A stretch of 64,000 bases of DNA, from NCBI GenBank assembly GCA_946481345.1, contig CAMLMY010000009.1, positions 1 to 64,000 on the forward strand. Reading direction: 5' to 3'. Shown in pieces: positions 9,690 to 19,126 of the stretch; within the stretch, counting starts at the first letter, position 1, and every line of letters begins with the position of its first letter. Made by a program: the position numbers and the translations under genes. The notes beneath the pieces were generated by a model. That model had not been told where the DNA came from. It was given only the letters and a program-made list of their open reading frames with translations, and did not search any database. This stretch comes from an uncultured Gilliamella sp. (GTDB lineage Bacteria; Pseudomonadota; Gammaproteobacteria; Enterobacterales; Orbaceae).

Positions 9690-11975
9690 TTAAATTTTAC
9701 AAGCTCCACCTTCACAGCCATCGTCACTTCCAGTTAATGCGATATCACCTTGAATATCTTCAGCACCATCACGAGTATTATGATAATAAAGTGTTTTTAC
9801 GCCAAATTTATAAGCTGTCAGTAAATCAGCTAATAATTGTTTCATTGGTACTTTATCATTTGGGAATTTAGTTGGATCATAATTAGTATTGGCTGAAATG
9901 GATTGATCTATAAATTTCTGCATAATTCCAACTAAATGCAAATAACCCGTATTATTTGGAATTTGCCATAACAATTCATAAGCATTTTTTAGATTTTCAT
10001 AATCCGGTACGACTTGTCTTAAAATACCATCTTTTGATGCTTTAACACTAATATAACCGCGAGGAGGTTCAATACCATTAGTTGCATTAGAAATTTGTGA
10101 TGAAGTTTCTGATGGCATTAATGCTGATAAAGTCGAGTTACGTAAACCATAAGTTTTTATTGATTCACGTAATGATTCCCAATCATAATGTAATGGTTCA
10201 TTACTAATGGTGTCTAAATCTTTTTTATACGTATCAATCGGTAAAATACCTTGTGAGTAAGTTGTTTCATTAAATAGTGAGCAAGCACCTTTTTCTTTCG
10301 CTAAACTGTTAGAAGCTTTTAACAAATAATATTGCATAGCTTCAAAAGTGCGGTGTGTTAAATTATTGGCGCTGCCGTCAGAATATTTAACGCCATGTTT
10401 AGCTAAATAGTAGGCATAGTTGATCACGCCAACGCCTAGTGTTCGACGATTGATCGATGAGTTACGGGCAGCCGGTACGGGGTAATCTTGATAGTCAAGC
10501 AGTGAGTCAAGGGCACGTACGGTTAAATCCGCTAATTCTTCAAAATCATCAAGAGAATCAATTTTTCCTAAGTTGAAAGCAGACAGGGTACAAAGTGCAA
10601 TTTCCCCTTTTTCATCATTAACATTATTAAGAGGTTTAGTTGGTAACGCAATTTCCATACATAAATTGGATTGATGGACAGGCGCTAATTGTGCATCAAA
10701 TGGACTATGAGTATTACAATGATCAACATTTTGTATATAGATTCGACCCGTTGAAGCACGTTCTTGCATTAACAATGAAAAGAGTTCAATTGCTTTTACT
10801 ACACGTTTGCGGATAGTTACGTCTTGTTCATATTGATGATAAAGTGTTTCAAATTTATTTTGATCAGCAAAAAATGCATCATAAAGTCCAGGTACATCTG
10901 ATGGACTAAATAGTGTTATATTTTCGTTTTTAATCAGCCGTTGATACATCAACTTATTAATTTGAACGCCATAATCCAAATGACGAACTCGGTTTTCTTC
11001 TACACCACGGTTATTTCGTAAAACAAGTAGGCTTTCAACTTCTAAATGCCAGATTGGGTAAAATACGGTAGCTGCACCACCACGTACACCGCCTTGTGAA
11101 CATGATTTAACCGCCGTTTGAAAATATTTATAAAATGGAATACATCCAGTATGAAAAGCTTCTCCACCTCGAATTGAACTCCCTAAAGCACGAATACGTC
11201 CCGCATTGACACCAATACCTGCGCGTTGTGATACATATTTGACAATTGCACTCGCCGTTGCATTAATTGAATCTAGGCTATCATCACATTCAATAAGGAC
11301 ACATGAGCTAAATTGACGTGTTGGGGTTCTAACGCCTGCCATAATGGGTGTTGGCAATGAAATTTTAAATGTTGACACAGCATCGTAAAAACGTTTGATA
11401 TAATCAAGTCGAGTCTCTTTTGGGTAATTAGCAAAAAGACAAGCAGCAACTAAAATATATAAAAATTGTGCACTTTCATAAATTTCACCTGATACACGGT
11501 TTTGTACTAAATATTTACCTTCTAGCTGTTTTACTGCTGCGTAGGAAAAAGACATATCTCGCCAGTGATCAATCATCTTATCCATTTGTTCAAACTCTTC
11601 TTGAGTATAATCTTCAAGTAAATGTTTGTCATAACGTTTACTCTCTACTAATTTTTTAACGTGTTCAAAAAGAGGCGGTGGGGTAAATTGATTAAAAGCT
11701 TTTTTACGTAAATGAAAAATGGCTAAACGAGCAGCTAAATATTGATAATCAGGTGTTTCTTGTGAAATCAGATCGGCTGCGGCTCGAATAATTGTTTCAT
11801 GAATATCAGATGTACGAATGCCATCATAAAATTGGATATGTGAGCGTAACTCAACTTGGGAAACTGAAACATTCTCTAATCCCTCTGCTGCCCAAGTAAT
11901 TACTTTATGGATCTTATCAAGATTAATCGGTTCTTTTTTACCATCTCGTTTAGTAACGAGCATTAATTTATTCAT
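9690..11975 (-). CDS. nrdA: Ribonucleoside-diphosphate reductase class Ia, alpha subunit NrdA
   Basis: 761 residues, the usual NrdA length. An N-terminal ATP-cone allosteric domain occupies about residues 5-95. The active-site cysteines lie in 'FSSCVLIECDD', 'NLCMEIALP' and 'ALCTLSAFNLG', and the C-terminal redox tail ends 'CEGGACKI'. It catalyses NDP to dNDP reduction with NrdB in the cytoplasm. Two NrdR-type boxes lie 59-106 bp upstream of the start, so NrdR repression is expected. Confidence 0.98.
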   Translation of the reverse strand: MNKLMLVTKRDGKKEPINLDKIHKVITWAAEGLENVSVSQVELRSHIQFYDGIRTSDIHETIIRAAADLISQETPDYQYLAARLAIFHLRKKAFNQFTPPPLFEHVKKLVESKRYDKHLLEDYTQEEFEQMDKMIDHWRDMSFSYAAVKQLEGKYLVQNRVSGEIYESAQFLYILVAACLFANYPKETRLDYIKRFYDAVSTFKISLPTPIMAGVRTPTRQFSSCVLIECDDSLDSINATASAIVKYVSQRAGIGVNAGRIRALGSSIRGGEAFHTGCIPFYKYFQTAVKSCSQGGVRGGAATVFYPIWHLEVESLLVLRNNRGVEENRVRHLDYGVQINKLMYQRLIKNENITLFSPSDVPGLYDAFFADQNKFETLYHQYEQDVTIRKRVVKAIELFSLLMQERASTGRIYIQNVDHCNTHSPFDAQLAPVHQSNLCMEIALPTKPLNNVNDEKGEIALCTLSAFNLGKIDSLDDFEELADLTVRALDSLLDYQDYPVPAARNSSINRRTLGVGVINYAYYLAKHGVKYSDGSANNLTHRTFEAMQYYLLKASNSLAKEKGACSLFNETTYSQGILPIDTYKKDLDTISNEPLHYDWESLRESIKTYGLRNSTLSALMPSETSSQISNATNGIEPPRGYISVKASKDGILRQVVPDYENLKNAYELLWQIPNNTGYLHLVGIMQKFIDQSISANTNYDPTKFPNDKVPMKQLLADLLTAYKFGVKTLYYHNTRDGAEDIQGDIALTGSDDGCEGGACKI

Positions 11976-12033
11976 TTTTCATCCAATGTCCTGTTGTTTT
12001 GTGAAAGATATAATAATTGATATTTGTCAAAAT

Positions 12034-12049
12034 ATACAATATATAGTGC
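12034..12049. promoter_or_regulatory. NrdR box 1 upstream of nrdA
   Basis: The site reads ATACAATATATAGTGC, close to the NrdR consensus acaCtAtATaTaGtgt. It is paired with a second box exactly 31 bp away, the three-helical-turn spacing typical of NrdR regulation. Confidence 0.8.
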
Positions 12050-12064
12050 CTATTAATAAATTAA

Positions 12065-12080
12065 TTACTATATATAGTAT
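12065..12080. promoter_or_regulatory. NrdR box 2 upstream of nrdA
   Basis: The site reads TTACTATATATAGTAT, with the core CTATATATAG matching the consensus fully. It lies 31 bp further from nrdA than box 1, on the same face of the helix. Confidence 0.8.
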
Positions 12081-12267
12081 ATTTATTAATTTATAATATT
12101 GATTTTAAGAACTAAAACTGGTTAATAAAGTTTTAAATAGTTGATAATGTTAAATTATATAATGATAATAATGTGAGATGACGACTAAAATAAACACAAA
12201 AAAATGAGTAGTTAAGAATTTACTAATGAATCGTTTTTTGAAGTTATTATTTAAGAGTTAACATTCA

Positions 12268-12300
12268 AGAAAAATAAGCTCTATTTACAAATAGAGCTTA
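12268..12300 (-). terminator. Rho-independent terminator of SinI-like gene A
   Basis: A perfect 11-bp stem (TAAGCTCTATT/AATAGAGCTTA) with a 4-base loop is followed on the minus strand by TTTTTC. It starts 17 bp after the gene's stop codon. Confidence 0.85.
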
Positions 12301-12316
12301 AAAAGTTATTAATGCT

Positions 12317-13711
12317 TTATTTAGGTATTGAGGCGCATACACCATTTTTATTTTCTTTTTCGTTAGAACGACAGTGATATACGCCTGAATCTATATGTAA
12401 GTCACAAACTTGCCCTTCACCGTCATCTCCTGCTGTTGGTTCCCATACATAAAAGCGTTTGTAACTGCCATTTTTATGAGGTGCAAAAGAACCTGGATAA
12501 GATTGTTGATTTGCATCACCCCATTCACTGATTAATCTGCCTATTTCACGTGAAAGTTGAGCTTCACCTTTTGATCCTAAAACAGCATTACTTATTTCCT
12601 CAGCATTACTCAATTCATAATGACCTTTTTTAGCTGCACATTCAGCAACAACATCAGCGACTTCACCTGTTACTGCTTTATATACGTCTCCATCAATTTT
12701 TTGTTTCCAAGCATCGAACCACATAGTTAAAGTGAATGTATATTGAATTTTTTTATTGTTTTTTTTATTTACTCCTTCAATAATAACTTTATACCCTTTG
12801 CCTGAACCGATAACATACTCCCAAGCTTTTTCTGTATCTTGAGCATCTGGTCCATTAAATAATACCGTAACTACATTCGCATCACTGTCATCAATACTAA
12901 CAAGTTCGCTACCTTGCTTTACATGCCAATTATAATTATTGACGATACCATCTTTAGATAAAAGTAGATCAAATTTAGCCCCGTAAAAACCGGTAGTTGG
13001 AAAGTTTTTTGTTGGATCAATATTCGATTGAATTAAAAATCCATTGTCGGCATCCCACTGATTTTTTTCACTACCAATAACACTATTAGGTTTTAATTCA
13101 GGTCTGGCAAAGCAAATGCCAACATCATCAACAACTGTATATGTTACTGATGGTTGAGTTTTGATAATGTTATTAGGATAGGTATTATCATTAGGATCAC
13201 CATATTGAGAAAATAGGACTAAATTAGCAGATAGTTTCACTTTAAAAGGTGCATATTTTTCTTCAGCAGCCAATGAACAAAATGTATCATTATCTTTTGG
13301 TGTAAATTCAATATCATTATTGTTAGCATCTGTATAGTACCATACCATACTAATATCATCGTCAGCCACTAAATAATCTAATTTATCACCATCCCTATCA
13401 AAAAATTCATTTTCATCAGGTTGTCTAATCATTATTGAAGGTGACAATTGATTAGCAAATGGATAGGCAGTTGGAATCGGCATTTTAGCTATTTCTTTCT
13501 GACCATAATAAGTGTGATTAGAAATCATCAAACCAAATAACTGCAAATTATCAATATTCGTCTCTAATTCTTGTGATAAAGATGGACGCGCTCCTTGGAT
13601 TGTTTGTGCTGTCTGGGCTGTAAAATATCCATAACTGCTGGTAGAAAATTGCAATAAAAGGAAAGTATAAGTAATTTTTTTTATATGACGGCTAATGGTT
13701 ATTAATTTCAC
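12317..13711 (-). CDS. Secreted SinI-family autotransporter-associated protein, copy A
   Basis: 464 residues. A Sec signal peptide covers about residues 1-28 (basic 'RHIKKITYT', hydrophobic core, 'SSYG'). Landmarks shared with Salmonella SinI-like proteins are 'AQTIQG' near the N terminus, 'ICFARPEL', 'NFPTTGFYG', and a C-terminal lectin-like segment with 'EISNA', 'EIGRLISEWGD', 'FYVWEP' and paired cysteines ('CDLHIDSGVYHC'). In Salmonella, sinI sits beside the sinH inverse autotransporter adhesin; no such partner is in this window. Start is GTG at 13711. The paralogue upstream looks roughly half identical. The function is not known. Confidence 0.65.
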   Translation of the reverse strand: MKLITISRHIKKITYTFLLLQFSTSSYGYFTAQTAQTIQGARPSLSQELETNIDNLQLFGLMISNHTYYGQKEIAKMPIPTAYPFANQLSPSIMIRQPDENEFFDRDGDKLDYLVADDDISMVWYYTDANNNDIEFTPKDNDTFCSLAAEEKYAPFKVKLSANLVLFSQYGDPNDNTYPNNIIKTQPSVTYTVVDDVGICFARPELKPNSVIGSEKNQWDADNGFLIQSNIDPTKNFPTTGFYGAKFDLLLSKDGIVNNYNWHVKQGSELVSIDDSDANVVTVLFNGPDAQDTEKAWEYVIGSGKGYKVIIEGVNKKNNKKIQYTFTLTMWFDAWKQKIDGDVYKAVTGEVADVVAECAAKKGHYELSNAEEISNAVLGSKGEAQLSREIGRLISEWGDANQQSYPGSFAPHKNGSYKRFYVWEPTAGDDGEGQVCDLHIDSGVYHCRSNEKENKNGVCASIPK

Positions 13712-14323
13712 TATTTTTTATCTTTCATTAAATGTTCATTGGATAAAAGAAAGTTTATTTACGTAAACTTATCTATATTTACAAAAGAGTATAGCTTAAT
13801 TAATTAAGTTTAATTGGAACGAAAAACAGTTAAATAATAGTTAATTCATGTGATTAACGGATGTAAGGTTTTAGCTATAGGATTAAAAGCTTTTTAAAAC
13901 TGATAATGAAGTTAACTATTATTAATTGTTATATTGATAATTATTAGTTAGATATGAGTAAAATAAAGAGTTAAAAAAGAACAAACAGTTAAATGATAAT
14001 CTATGAATAGATAGTCATTGTAATACACAGAAATTTTTCTAATGTTTATATATCGATTTAACAACATTATTTTTATCTTTACTATCCTCATATCGGTAAT
14101 GACACTTTTCATTCAATAAATATCACTAGATGTATTATTGAGTTCATTAGAAAAACAAAAATATTAAAATCAAAAAAGATGATTAAAATGAATAGAATTC
14201 TTATATCACTCATTTTTTAGCCTTAATAGGAAATCAACCGTTATTAAAGGTTATATTATTGCTTTTTGAAAGGAATAAATAATACGAAAGGTATTGAAGA
14301 AAAGAACAATCATTTAAATGACA
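13712..14323. other. Long AT-rich spacer between the two SinI-like genes
   Basis: No gene-like frame. Near gene A are a 7-bp inverted repeat at 13751-13770 (AAGTTTA/TAAACTT) and the palindrome CTTAATTAATTAAG at 13795-13808, possibly operator or promoter elements. At 13971-14020 is a segment resembling the 3' flank of gene B (see findings). Confidence 0.45.
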
Positions 14324-14349
14324 ATGACCATCTGTTTATAGATGGTCAT
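14324..14349 (-). terminator. Hairpin downstream of SinI-like gene B
   Basis: ATGACCATCT and AGATGGTCAT form a perfect 10-bp stem with a 6-base loop, 33 bp past the stop of gene B. The minus-strand sequence after it is not T-rich, so termination may be partial. Confidence 0.55.
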
Positions 14350-14381
14350 ATATTTAAAGAAAATTGACTGGCGTTTAGATA

Positions 14382-15785
14382 TTATGGCTTAAAGGAAGCA
14401 CAGATAGCATTTTTATGTTCCCTTTCTCTATCACGGCAATGATATTTTCCAGAGTCAAGATGTATGTCACAATACTTCCCATCTTGATAATCATCACCTT
14501 CAAAACTTTGGTCAAATACATAAAAACGTTTGTCGGCACCAGCACTTGTAGGACCAAAAGAGCCAGGATAATTTCTCGCATCAATATCACCCCATTCACT
14601 TAGCAATTTTCCAATTTCACGTGAAAATTGACCTTTTCCTTTAGAATCTAAATCTGCGTTACTTATTTCCTCAGCATGAGCTACACGATAATGCCCCCCT
14701 TTACTTTCACATCCCTCAATTACTTTATTAAGCTCAGCTGTTGTTGACATAGTACCTATTGGTGTCCAATACTCATACCATTGAGTAATTGTAAATGCAT
14801 ATTGAATTATTTTATCTGTATCTTTCCTTTTTCCTTCAATGATAACTGGGTACCCTTTGCTAGAGCCCATAATAAGATCCCAAGCTTTTTTTGAATCTCG
14901 TGCACTTTCTCCGTTAAATACCACTATAGGTGGTTTATTAGCCTTTTTCGCATCTCTTTCAACATTAACAAGTTCACTACCTTGTTTTACATACCAATCA
15001 TACCCATCATAAATACCTTTTTGGGATAGAATTAGCTCAAATCTAGCGCCATAAAAACCAGTAGTTGGAAAGTTTTTTGTTGGTTCTTCAATTGATTGAG
15101 TGAAGAAACCATTTTTTTTATCAAAATGATTACTACCACCATCAACAACATCACCCGGACGTAATTCCGGTTTTGCATAACAAACACCGACATCCTCTAC
15201 AATAGTAAAAGTTGCCGACGGTTGATTCTCAATGACGTCATTCGGATAAGTAGTAAAATCAGGATCACCGAATTTGGAAAATAGGACTAAATCAGCCGAT
15301 AATTTCACTTTAAAAGGTGCATATTTTTTGTCTTCAGCCAGTGAACAAAAAGTATCAGTGCTTTTTGGTTTAAATTCAACTAGTTGGTTTTTAGCGTTTG
15401 TGAAATACCATACAATATCAATAGCTGGCTCAGCGGCTATAAAATCTAATTCATCACCCTCCCTATCAAAGTATTCGGTACTATCTGGTTGTTTAACTAT
15501 CGCTGTAATTTGATTATAAAATGGAGAGTTGGGTCGAACTGGCGCGTTAGCGATTTCTTCTTCACCATAATAATTCTTATTATTAATACGCAAACCAAAT
15601 AACGGTTTCAATTCACCTGTATTTATTAAACTACTTTCTAACTCATCTGATAATCTTGGTTTTGTTCCTTGAATTGTTTTAGCTGTTTCGATAGTCAAGT
15701 TAGCATAACTTAACTGAAAAAAAGGTAATAGCAGCAAAGCATACCGAGTTTTTTTTAAGGATCTGATCATTGTATTCACTTTCAT
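14382..15785 (-). CDS. Secreted SinI-family autotransporter-associated protein, copy B
   Basis: 467 residues with the same plan as copy A: signal peptide (about 1-29, 'LLLLPFFQLSYA'), 'AKTIQG', 'VCYAKPEL', 'NFPTTGFYG', and a C-terminal region with 'EISNADLDSKG', 'EIGKLLSEWGD', 'KRFYVFDQ' and cysteines in 'CDIHLDSGKYHC' and 'AICASFKP'. The two copies share most cysteines and aromatic landmarks, which points to a tandem duplication followed by divergence. Probably surface- or periplasm-associated. Met6 is an alternative start. Confidence 0.65.
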   Translation of the reverse strand: MKVNTMIRSLKKTRYALLLLPFFQLSYANLTIETAKTIQGTKPRLSDELESSLINTGELKPLFGLRINNKNYYGEEEIANAPVRPNSPFYNQITAIVKQPDSTEYFDREGDELDFIAAEPAIDIVWYFTNAKNQLVEFKPKSTDTFCSLAEDKKYAPFKVKLSADLVLFSKFGDPDFTTYPNDVIENQPSATFTIVEDVGVCYAKPELRPGDVVDGGSNHFDKKNGFFTQSIEEPTKNFPTTGFYGARFELILSQKGIYDGYDWYVKQGSELVNVERDAKKANKPPIVVFNGESARDSKKAWDLIMGSSKGYPVIIEGKRKDTDKIIQYAFTITQWYEYWTPIGTMSTTAELNKVIEGCESKGGHYRVAHAEEISNADLDSKGKGQFSREIGKLLSEWGDIDARNYPGSFGPTSAGADKRFYVFDQSFEGDDYQDGKYCDIHLDSGKYHCRDREREHKNAICASFKP

Positions 15786-16456
15786 GTTTAAAATTGTTAA
15801 TTGTTACTTTTATTATGTAATTATTTGTTTTATATATATTGCATATTGTTTTTTCAATTAATCATTCAATATATCGAATGATTAATGAGCTGATTATAAT
15901 AAAAATAATATAGCTAGTCGATCAATTATATTCAAAATCGCTGTTTTTTTTAATTTTTATCAAAAAACATTCTTTAAATTTTAAAAATCAATTATATAGC
16001 TAATAATAATTTAAAAAATGGGCATCATATATACAATTCGCAGATCCTATCTCATAAATATTTTTTAATAAACAATATTTTTGTCAATTTTTGTTTATTT
16101 AAAATATTATAATTTATTGTATATACGATAATAATATCTCTTAATGTAAATGATACGTATTATTAAATATATTGAGTGGTATACAATTTTAAATATGGAC
16201 TAGTAAAATTAACGTATCTTAGGCCATGAATTAATGATCTTTGTAACCTTTTTCTAAATTGATTGTGATAATATCGGAACATAACAATAGTTTTTGGCAA
16301 TTAATATTTACGAAGAAATTATCAATATATTAAGTTAAGCGTCACTAAGCTTTGTGTAACTTTTGAGAATTGTCCATCCACTAAAAGAAATACATGTTTA
16401 ATTTCGTTAAATAGAAAGTAATCACTTTGTCATGAGATGACCATTTTTCAAATATT
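15786..16456. other. Very AT-rich region upstream of SinI-like gene B
   Basis: About 670 bp without a plausible gene. It holds a perfect 10-bp inverted repeat at 15858-15885 (TTAATCATTC, 8-base loop, GAATGATTAA) about 75 bp before the gene B start, a candidate operator. The rest shows only low-complexity A/T runs. Confidence 0.45.
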
Positions 16457-17797
16457 TTAATCTTTTGAGGATTTATAACGTTGAATTGGGCTGGATTGAT
16501 TTTGCGATTCTAACCAAGCAAGTTTGTCACTATAATTTTTTTCGGCTCCCCGCGTGGTTGGATAATAATATTTGCTATCGGCTAGTTCAGGTGGAAAATA
16601 ATTTTCTCCTGCTGCAAACGCATTAGGTTCATCATGAGCATAACGATACTGAGCTCCGTAGCCTAATTTTTTCATTAAATTTGTTGGTGCATTACGTAAA
16701 TGTTCTGGAACATCATAATCAGGCTTCGATTGTGCATCGAGCATAGCTTGTTTAAAAGCTAAATACACGGCATTACTTTTTGGTGCGCAAGCAAGATAGA
16801 CAATTGCTTGGGCGATAGCACGTTCACCTTCAGCCGGACCAACACGTGTAAAGCAATCCCATGCAGCGAGTGCAACTTGCATTGCCCTTGGATCGGCATT
16901 ACCTACGTCTTCTGACGCTATGGCTAATAATCGACGGGCAACATAAAGTGGATCACCACCTGCTGAAATGATTCTCGCATACCAGTAAAGTGCCGCATCA
17001 GGAGCTGAACCTCGAATAGATTTGTGAACAGCAGAAATTAAATCATAATAACGATCACCTTGATTATCAAATCGAGCACTACGTTCGCCTATCACTTCTT
17101 TAAGTAATGTAGGTGTAAGCGGTTGTCCGTCAGACATATCTACTAAAAGTTCAAGGGTATTTAGGGCGCGTCGAGCATCTCCACCCACAAATTCAGCAAT
17201 CTGTTTTTTGGTTTCATCGGGTAGCTCAATGTTATACTTACCATATCCGCGCTGTGGATCGTCCATTGCTTGTTGTAAAATTAACTCAATGTCATTTGTG
17301 GTTAATGATTTGAGCAGATACACACGAGCACGCGATAATAATGCAGAATTTAATTCAAATGAAGGATTTTCAGTGGTAGCACCTATAAATGTTACCGTAC
17401 CATTTTCAACATAGGGTAAAAATGCATCTTGTTGACTTTTGTTAAAACGGTGAACTTCATCAACAAATAAAATAGTACGAATCCCCGCTTGCTGATTGAT
17501 TTTTGCTCTTTCAATAGCTTCGCGAATATCTTTGATCCCTGACGTTACTGCTGAAACTCTTTCGACTTTTGCGTTAGCATGATGGGCAATGATTTCAGCG
17601 AGAGTCGTTTTACCTGTACCAGGCGGTCCCCATAAAATCATCGAATGTAAATTACCCGCTGCAATTGCTTTGGGTAGTGGTTTGTTTGCACCTAAAAGCT
17701 GTGTTTGACCAATATATTCTGATAACGTACGAGGACGCATTCTTGCCGCTAAAGGCTTAAATTCTTCTGTCGTAAATTCAAAAGACATACTAGGCAT
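16457..17797 (-). CDS. rarA: Replication-associated recombination AAA+ ATPase RarA (MgsA)
   Basis: 446 residues with the clamp-loader-like AAA+ core: Walker A 'GPPGTGKTT' (about 57), Walker B 'LFVDEVHRF' (about 115), sensor-1 'GATTENPS', then the MgsA tetramerisation domain with '[10 protein letters not shown]' and 'EDVGNADP'. RarA acts at stalled forks with SSB. In E. coli it follows lolA in the same direction; here the two are divergent, so local order has changed. Met4 is an alternative start. Confidence 0.95.
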   Translation of the reverse strand: MPSMSFEFTTEEFKPLAARMRPRTLSEYIGQTQLLGANKPLPKAIAAGNLHSMILWGPPGTGKTTLAEIIAHHANAKVERVSAVTSGIKDIREAIERAKINQQAGIRTILFVDEVHRFNKSQQDAFLPYVENGTVTFIGATTENPSFELNSALLSRARVYLLKSLTTNDIELILQQAMDDPQRGYGKYNIELPDETKKQIAEFVGGDARRALNTLELLVDMSDGQPLTPTLLKEVIGERSARFDNQGDRYYDLISAVHKSIRGSAPDAALYWYARIISAGGDPLYVARRLLAIASEDVGNADPRAMQVALAAWDCFTRVGPAEGERAIAQAIVYLACAPKSNAVYLAFKQAMLDAQSKPDYDVPEHLRNAPTNLMKKLGYGAQYRYAHDEPNAFAAGENYFPPELADSKYYYPTTRGAEKNYSDKLAWLESQNQSSPIQRYKSSKD

Positions 17798-17972
17798 AAC
17801 ACATTGAGTCCAATTTTAGATAATTATAGGTATTATATACTTGTTAGATGAAATTAGTGAAAAAGAAAAGAAAATATCTTTTCCCTCTAACTAAAAAACA
17901 GTAATATTTTAAGCAAATTCAATTATCAAAGTTGATTTGAATATTGCCAAATAAAGTACATAAGGATGAGTT

Positions 17973-18566
17973 ATGAAAAAGTTTTTATTGTTAATGGGAT
18001 TGTTGACTAGCGTATCAGTATGGGCTGGCGATAAAGAGTTATTACAACAACGTCTTAATAAAATTGATGGATTTTATGCACATTTTTCTCAAGAAGTGAA
18101 AACAGCTGATAATCAATTGGTACAAGAGGGGAGAGGAGAACTTTGGGTTACCAGACCTTATTATTTTAATTGGACAATGAATGAACCTGATGAAACTTCA
18201 ATTATCTCTGATGGAACAGATATGTGGGTTTATACGCCGGCGGTTGATCAAGTAAGTGTCATGGATTTAAAAAAAGCAGTGGATAATCGATTGATGCTAC
18301 TGATAACTGATAGTCACAATGCCATTTGGAATGTTTATAATGTGACTCGTAAACAAGATTCATTTACATTAAAACCAACAGATGGATCCAATCAGGATTT
18401 TGTTATTTCGGTATTACCAACTGGCATGATTTCTAACTTTTCCATTATTGAAGAAGATGGACAACGTAGCTACTATGAATTATCTAACCAAAAACTTGGC
18501 AAAGTTGACTTAGGCAAATTTAAATTTACACCACCAGCAGGTATAGCGATTGATGATCAACGTTAG
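17973..18566 (+). CDS. lolA: Outer-membrane lipoprotein carrier LolA
   Basis: 197 residues. A signal peptide ends 'VSVWA' near residue 18. The mature protein has the LolA plan: 'FYAHFSQEV', 'GELWVTRPYYFNWTM', 'DGTDMWVYTPAVDQV' and a C-terminal 'FKFTPPAGIAIDDQ'. It shuttles lipoproteins from LolCDE to LolB across the periplasm. A good ribosome site (AAGGATGA) precedes the ATG. The gene is monocistronic here. Confidence 0.95.
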   Translation: MKKFLLLMGLLTSVSVWAGDKELLQQRLNKIDGFYAHFSQEVKTADNQLVQEGRGELWVTRPYYFNWTMNEPDETSIISDGTDMWVYTPAVDQVSVMDLKKAVDNRLMLLITDSHNAIWNVYNVTRKQDSFTLKPTDGSNQDFVISVLPTGMISNFSIIEEDGQRSYYELSNQKLGKVDLGKFKFTPPAGIAIDDQR

Positions 18567-18784
18567 TTCTATATAGAGATAATTAGAGTGTGTAGATATT
18601 TACTATCCATATTTCTAGTTAGTTTTTTTATGTTTGACCGTTATTAATAAAGTTAGTCATTAATATCATAAATGTTATAGATCTTTAATAATCATATCAG
18701 ATAAAAGATTATTATTATGTAAAATGTTAGTGAATGTCTTTTATCTGAAATCAGTTATGCCTATTCAATTTTTCAATAGAATCT

Positions 18785-19080
18785 TTATGTATCTCTGTGA
18801 AAAATATTGTCAATTTTCAAAATGCTATCAGCTTGTTTAGCATCAATATTTAATAATTTAGGTTTAAAAAATAGCATTGATTTGTGGTCGCCAAAACGGC
18901 CGATAAAATAACTTTCTTCATTATTTTATCGGAACATTTTTGAAGTATCTTAATGTCGTATTGGTTTGACCAATTTCGATTATCAAATATAAAAAAAGGT
19001 TTTTTGGTATTTATTTGTAATGTTTAAATTAACCAGAGTACCTGATCCCATTATTCGCTTGCCATATAAAATATACGGTC
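18785..19080 (-). pseudogene. Possible decayed gene remnant between lolA and exuR
   Basis: Three protein-like fragments follow one another on the minus strand in different frames: one with 'LYGKRIMGSGTLVNLNI' (about 19080-18990), one with 'NRNWSNQYDIKILQKC' and one with 'FIGRFGDHKSMLFFKP' ending at a stop at 18785. No start codon or intact frame links them. I do not recognise the parent family. A perfect 12-bp inverted repeat (18900-18932) lies inside it. This is a reading of composition only. Confidence 0.3.
18900..18932. repeat. Perfect 12-bp inverted repeat
   Basis: CCGATAAAATAA and TTATTTTATCGG flank a 9-base loop. It is 334 bp after the lolA stop and 195 bp after exuR, without a T-tract. 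It could be a shared transcription-end hairpin or an insertion scar. Confidence 0.5.
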
Positions 19081-19126
19081 AGTTGATAAAACCTATAAGT
19101 TAACAAGGCATAAATAAGTACAATAA

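Noticed and set aside
13741-15900. Palindromes near the SinI-like genes as invertible phase-variation switches
   Set aside because: The repeats are short, lie in very AT-rich DNA, and no recombinase or larger paired repeats flank a promoter segment.
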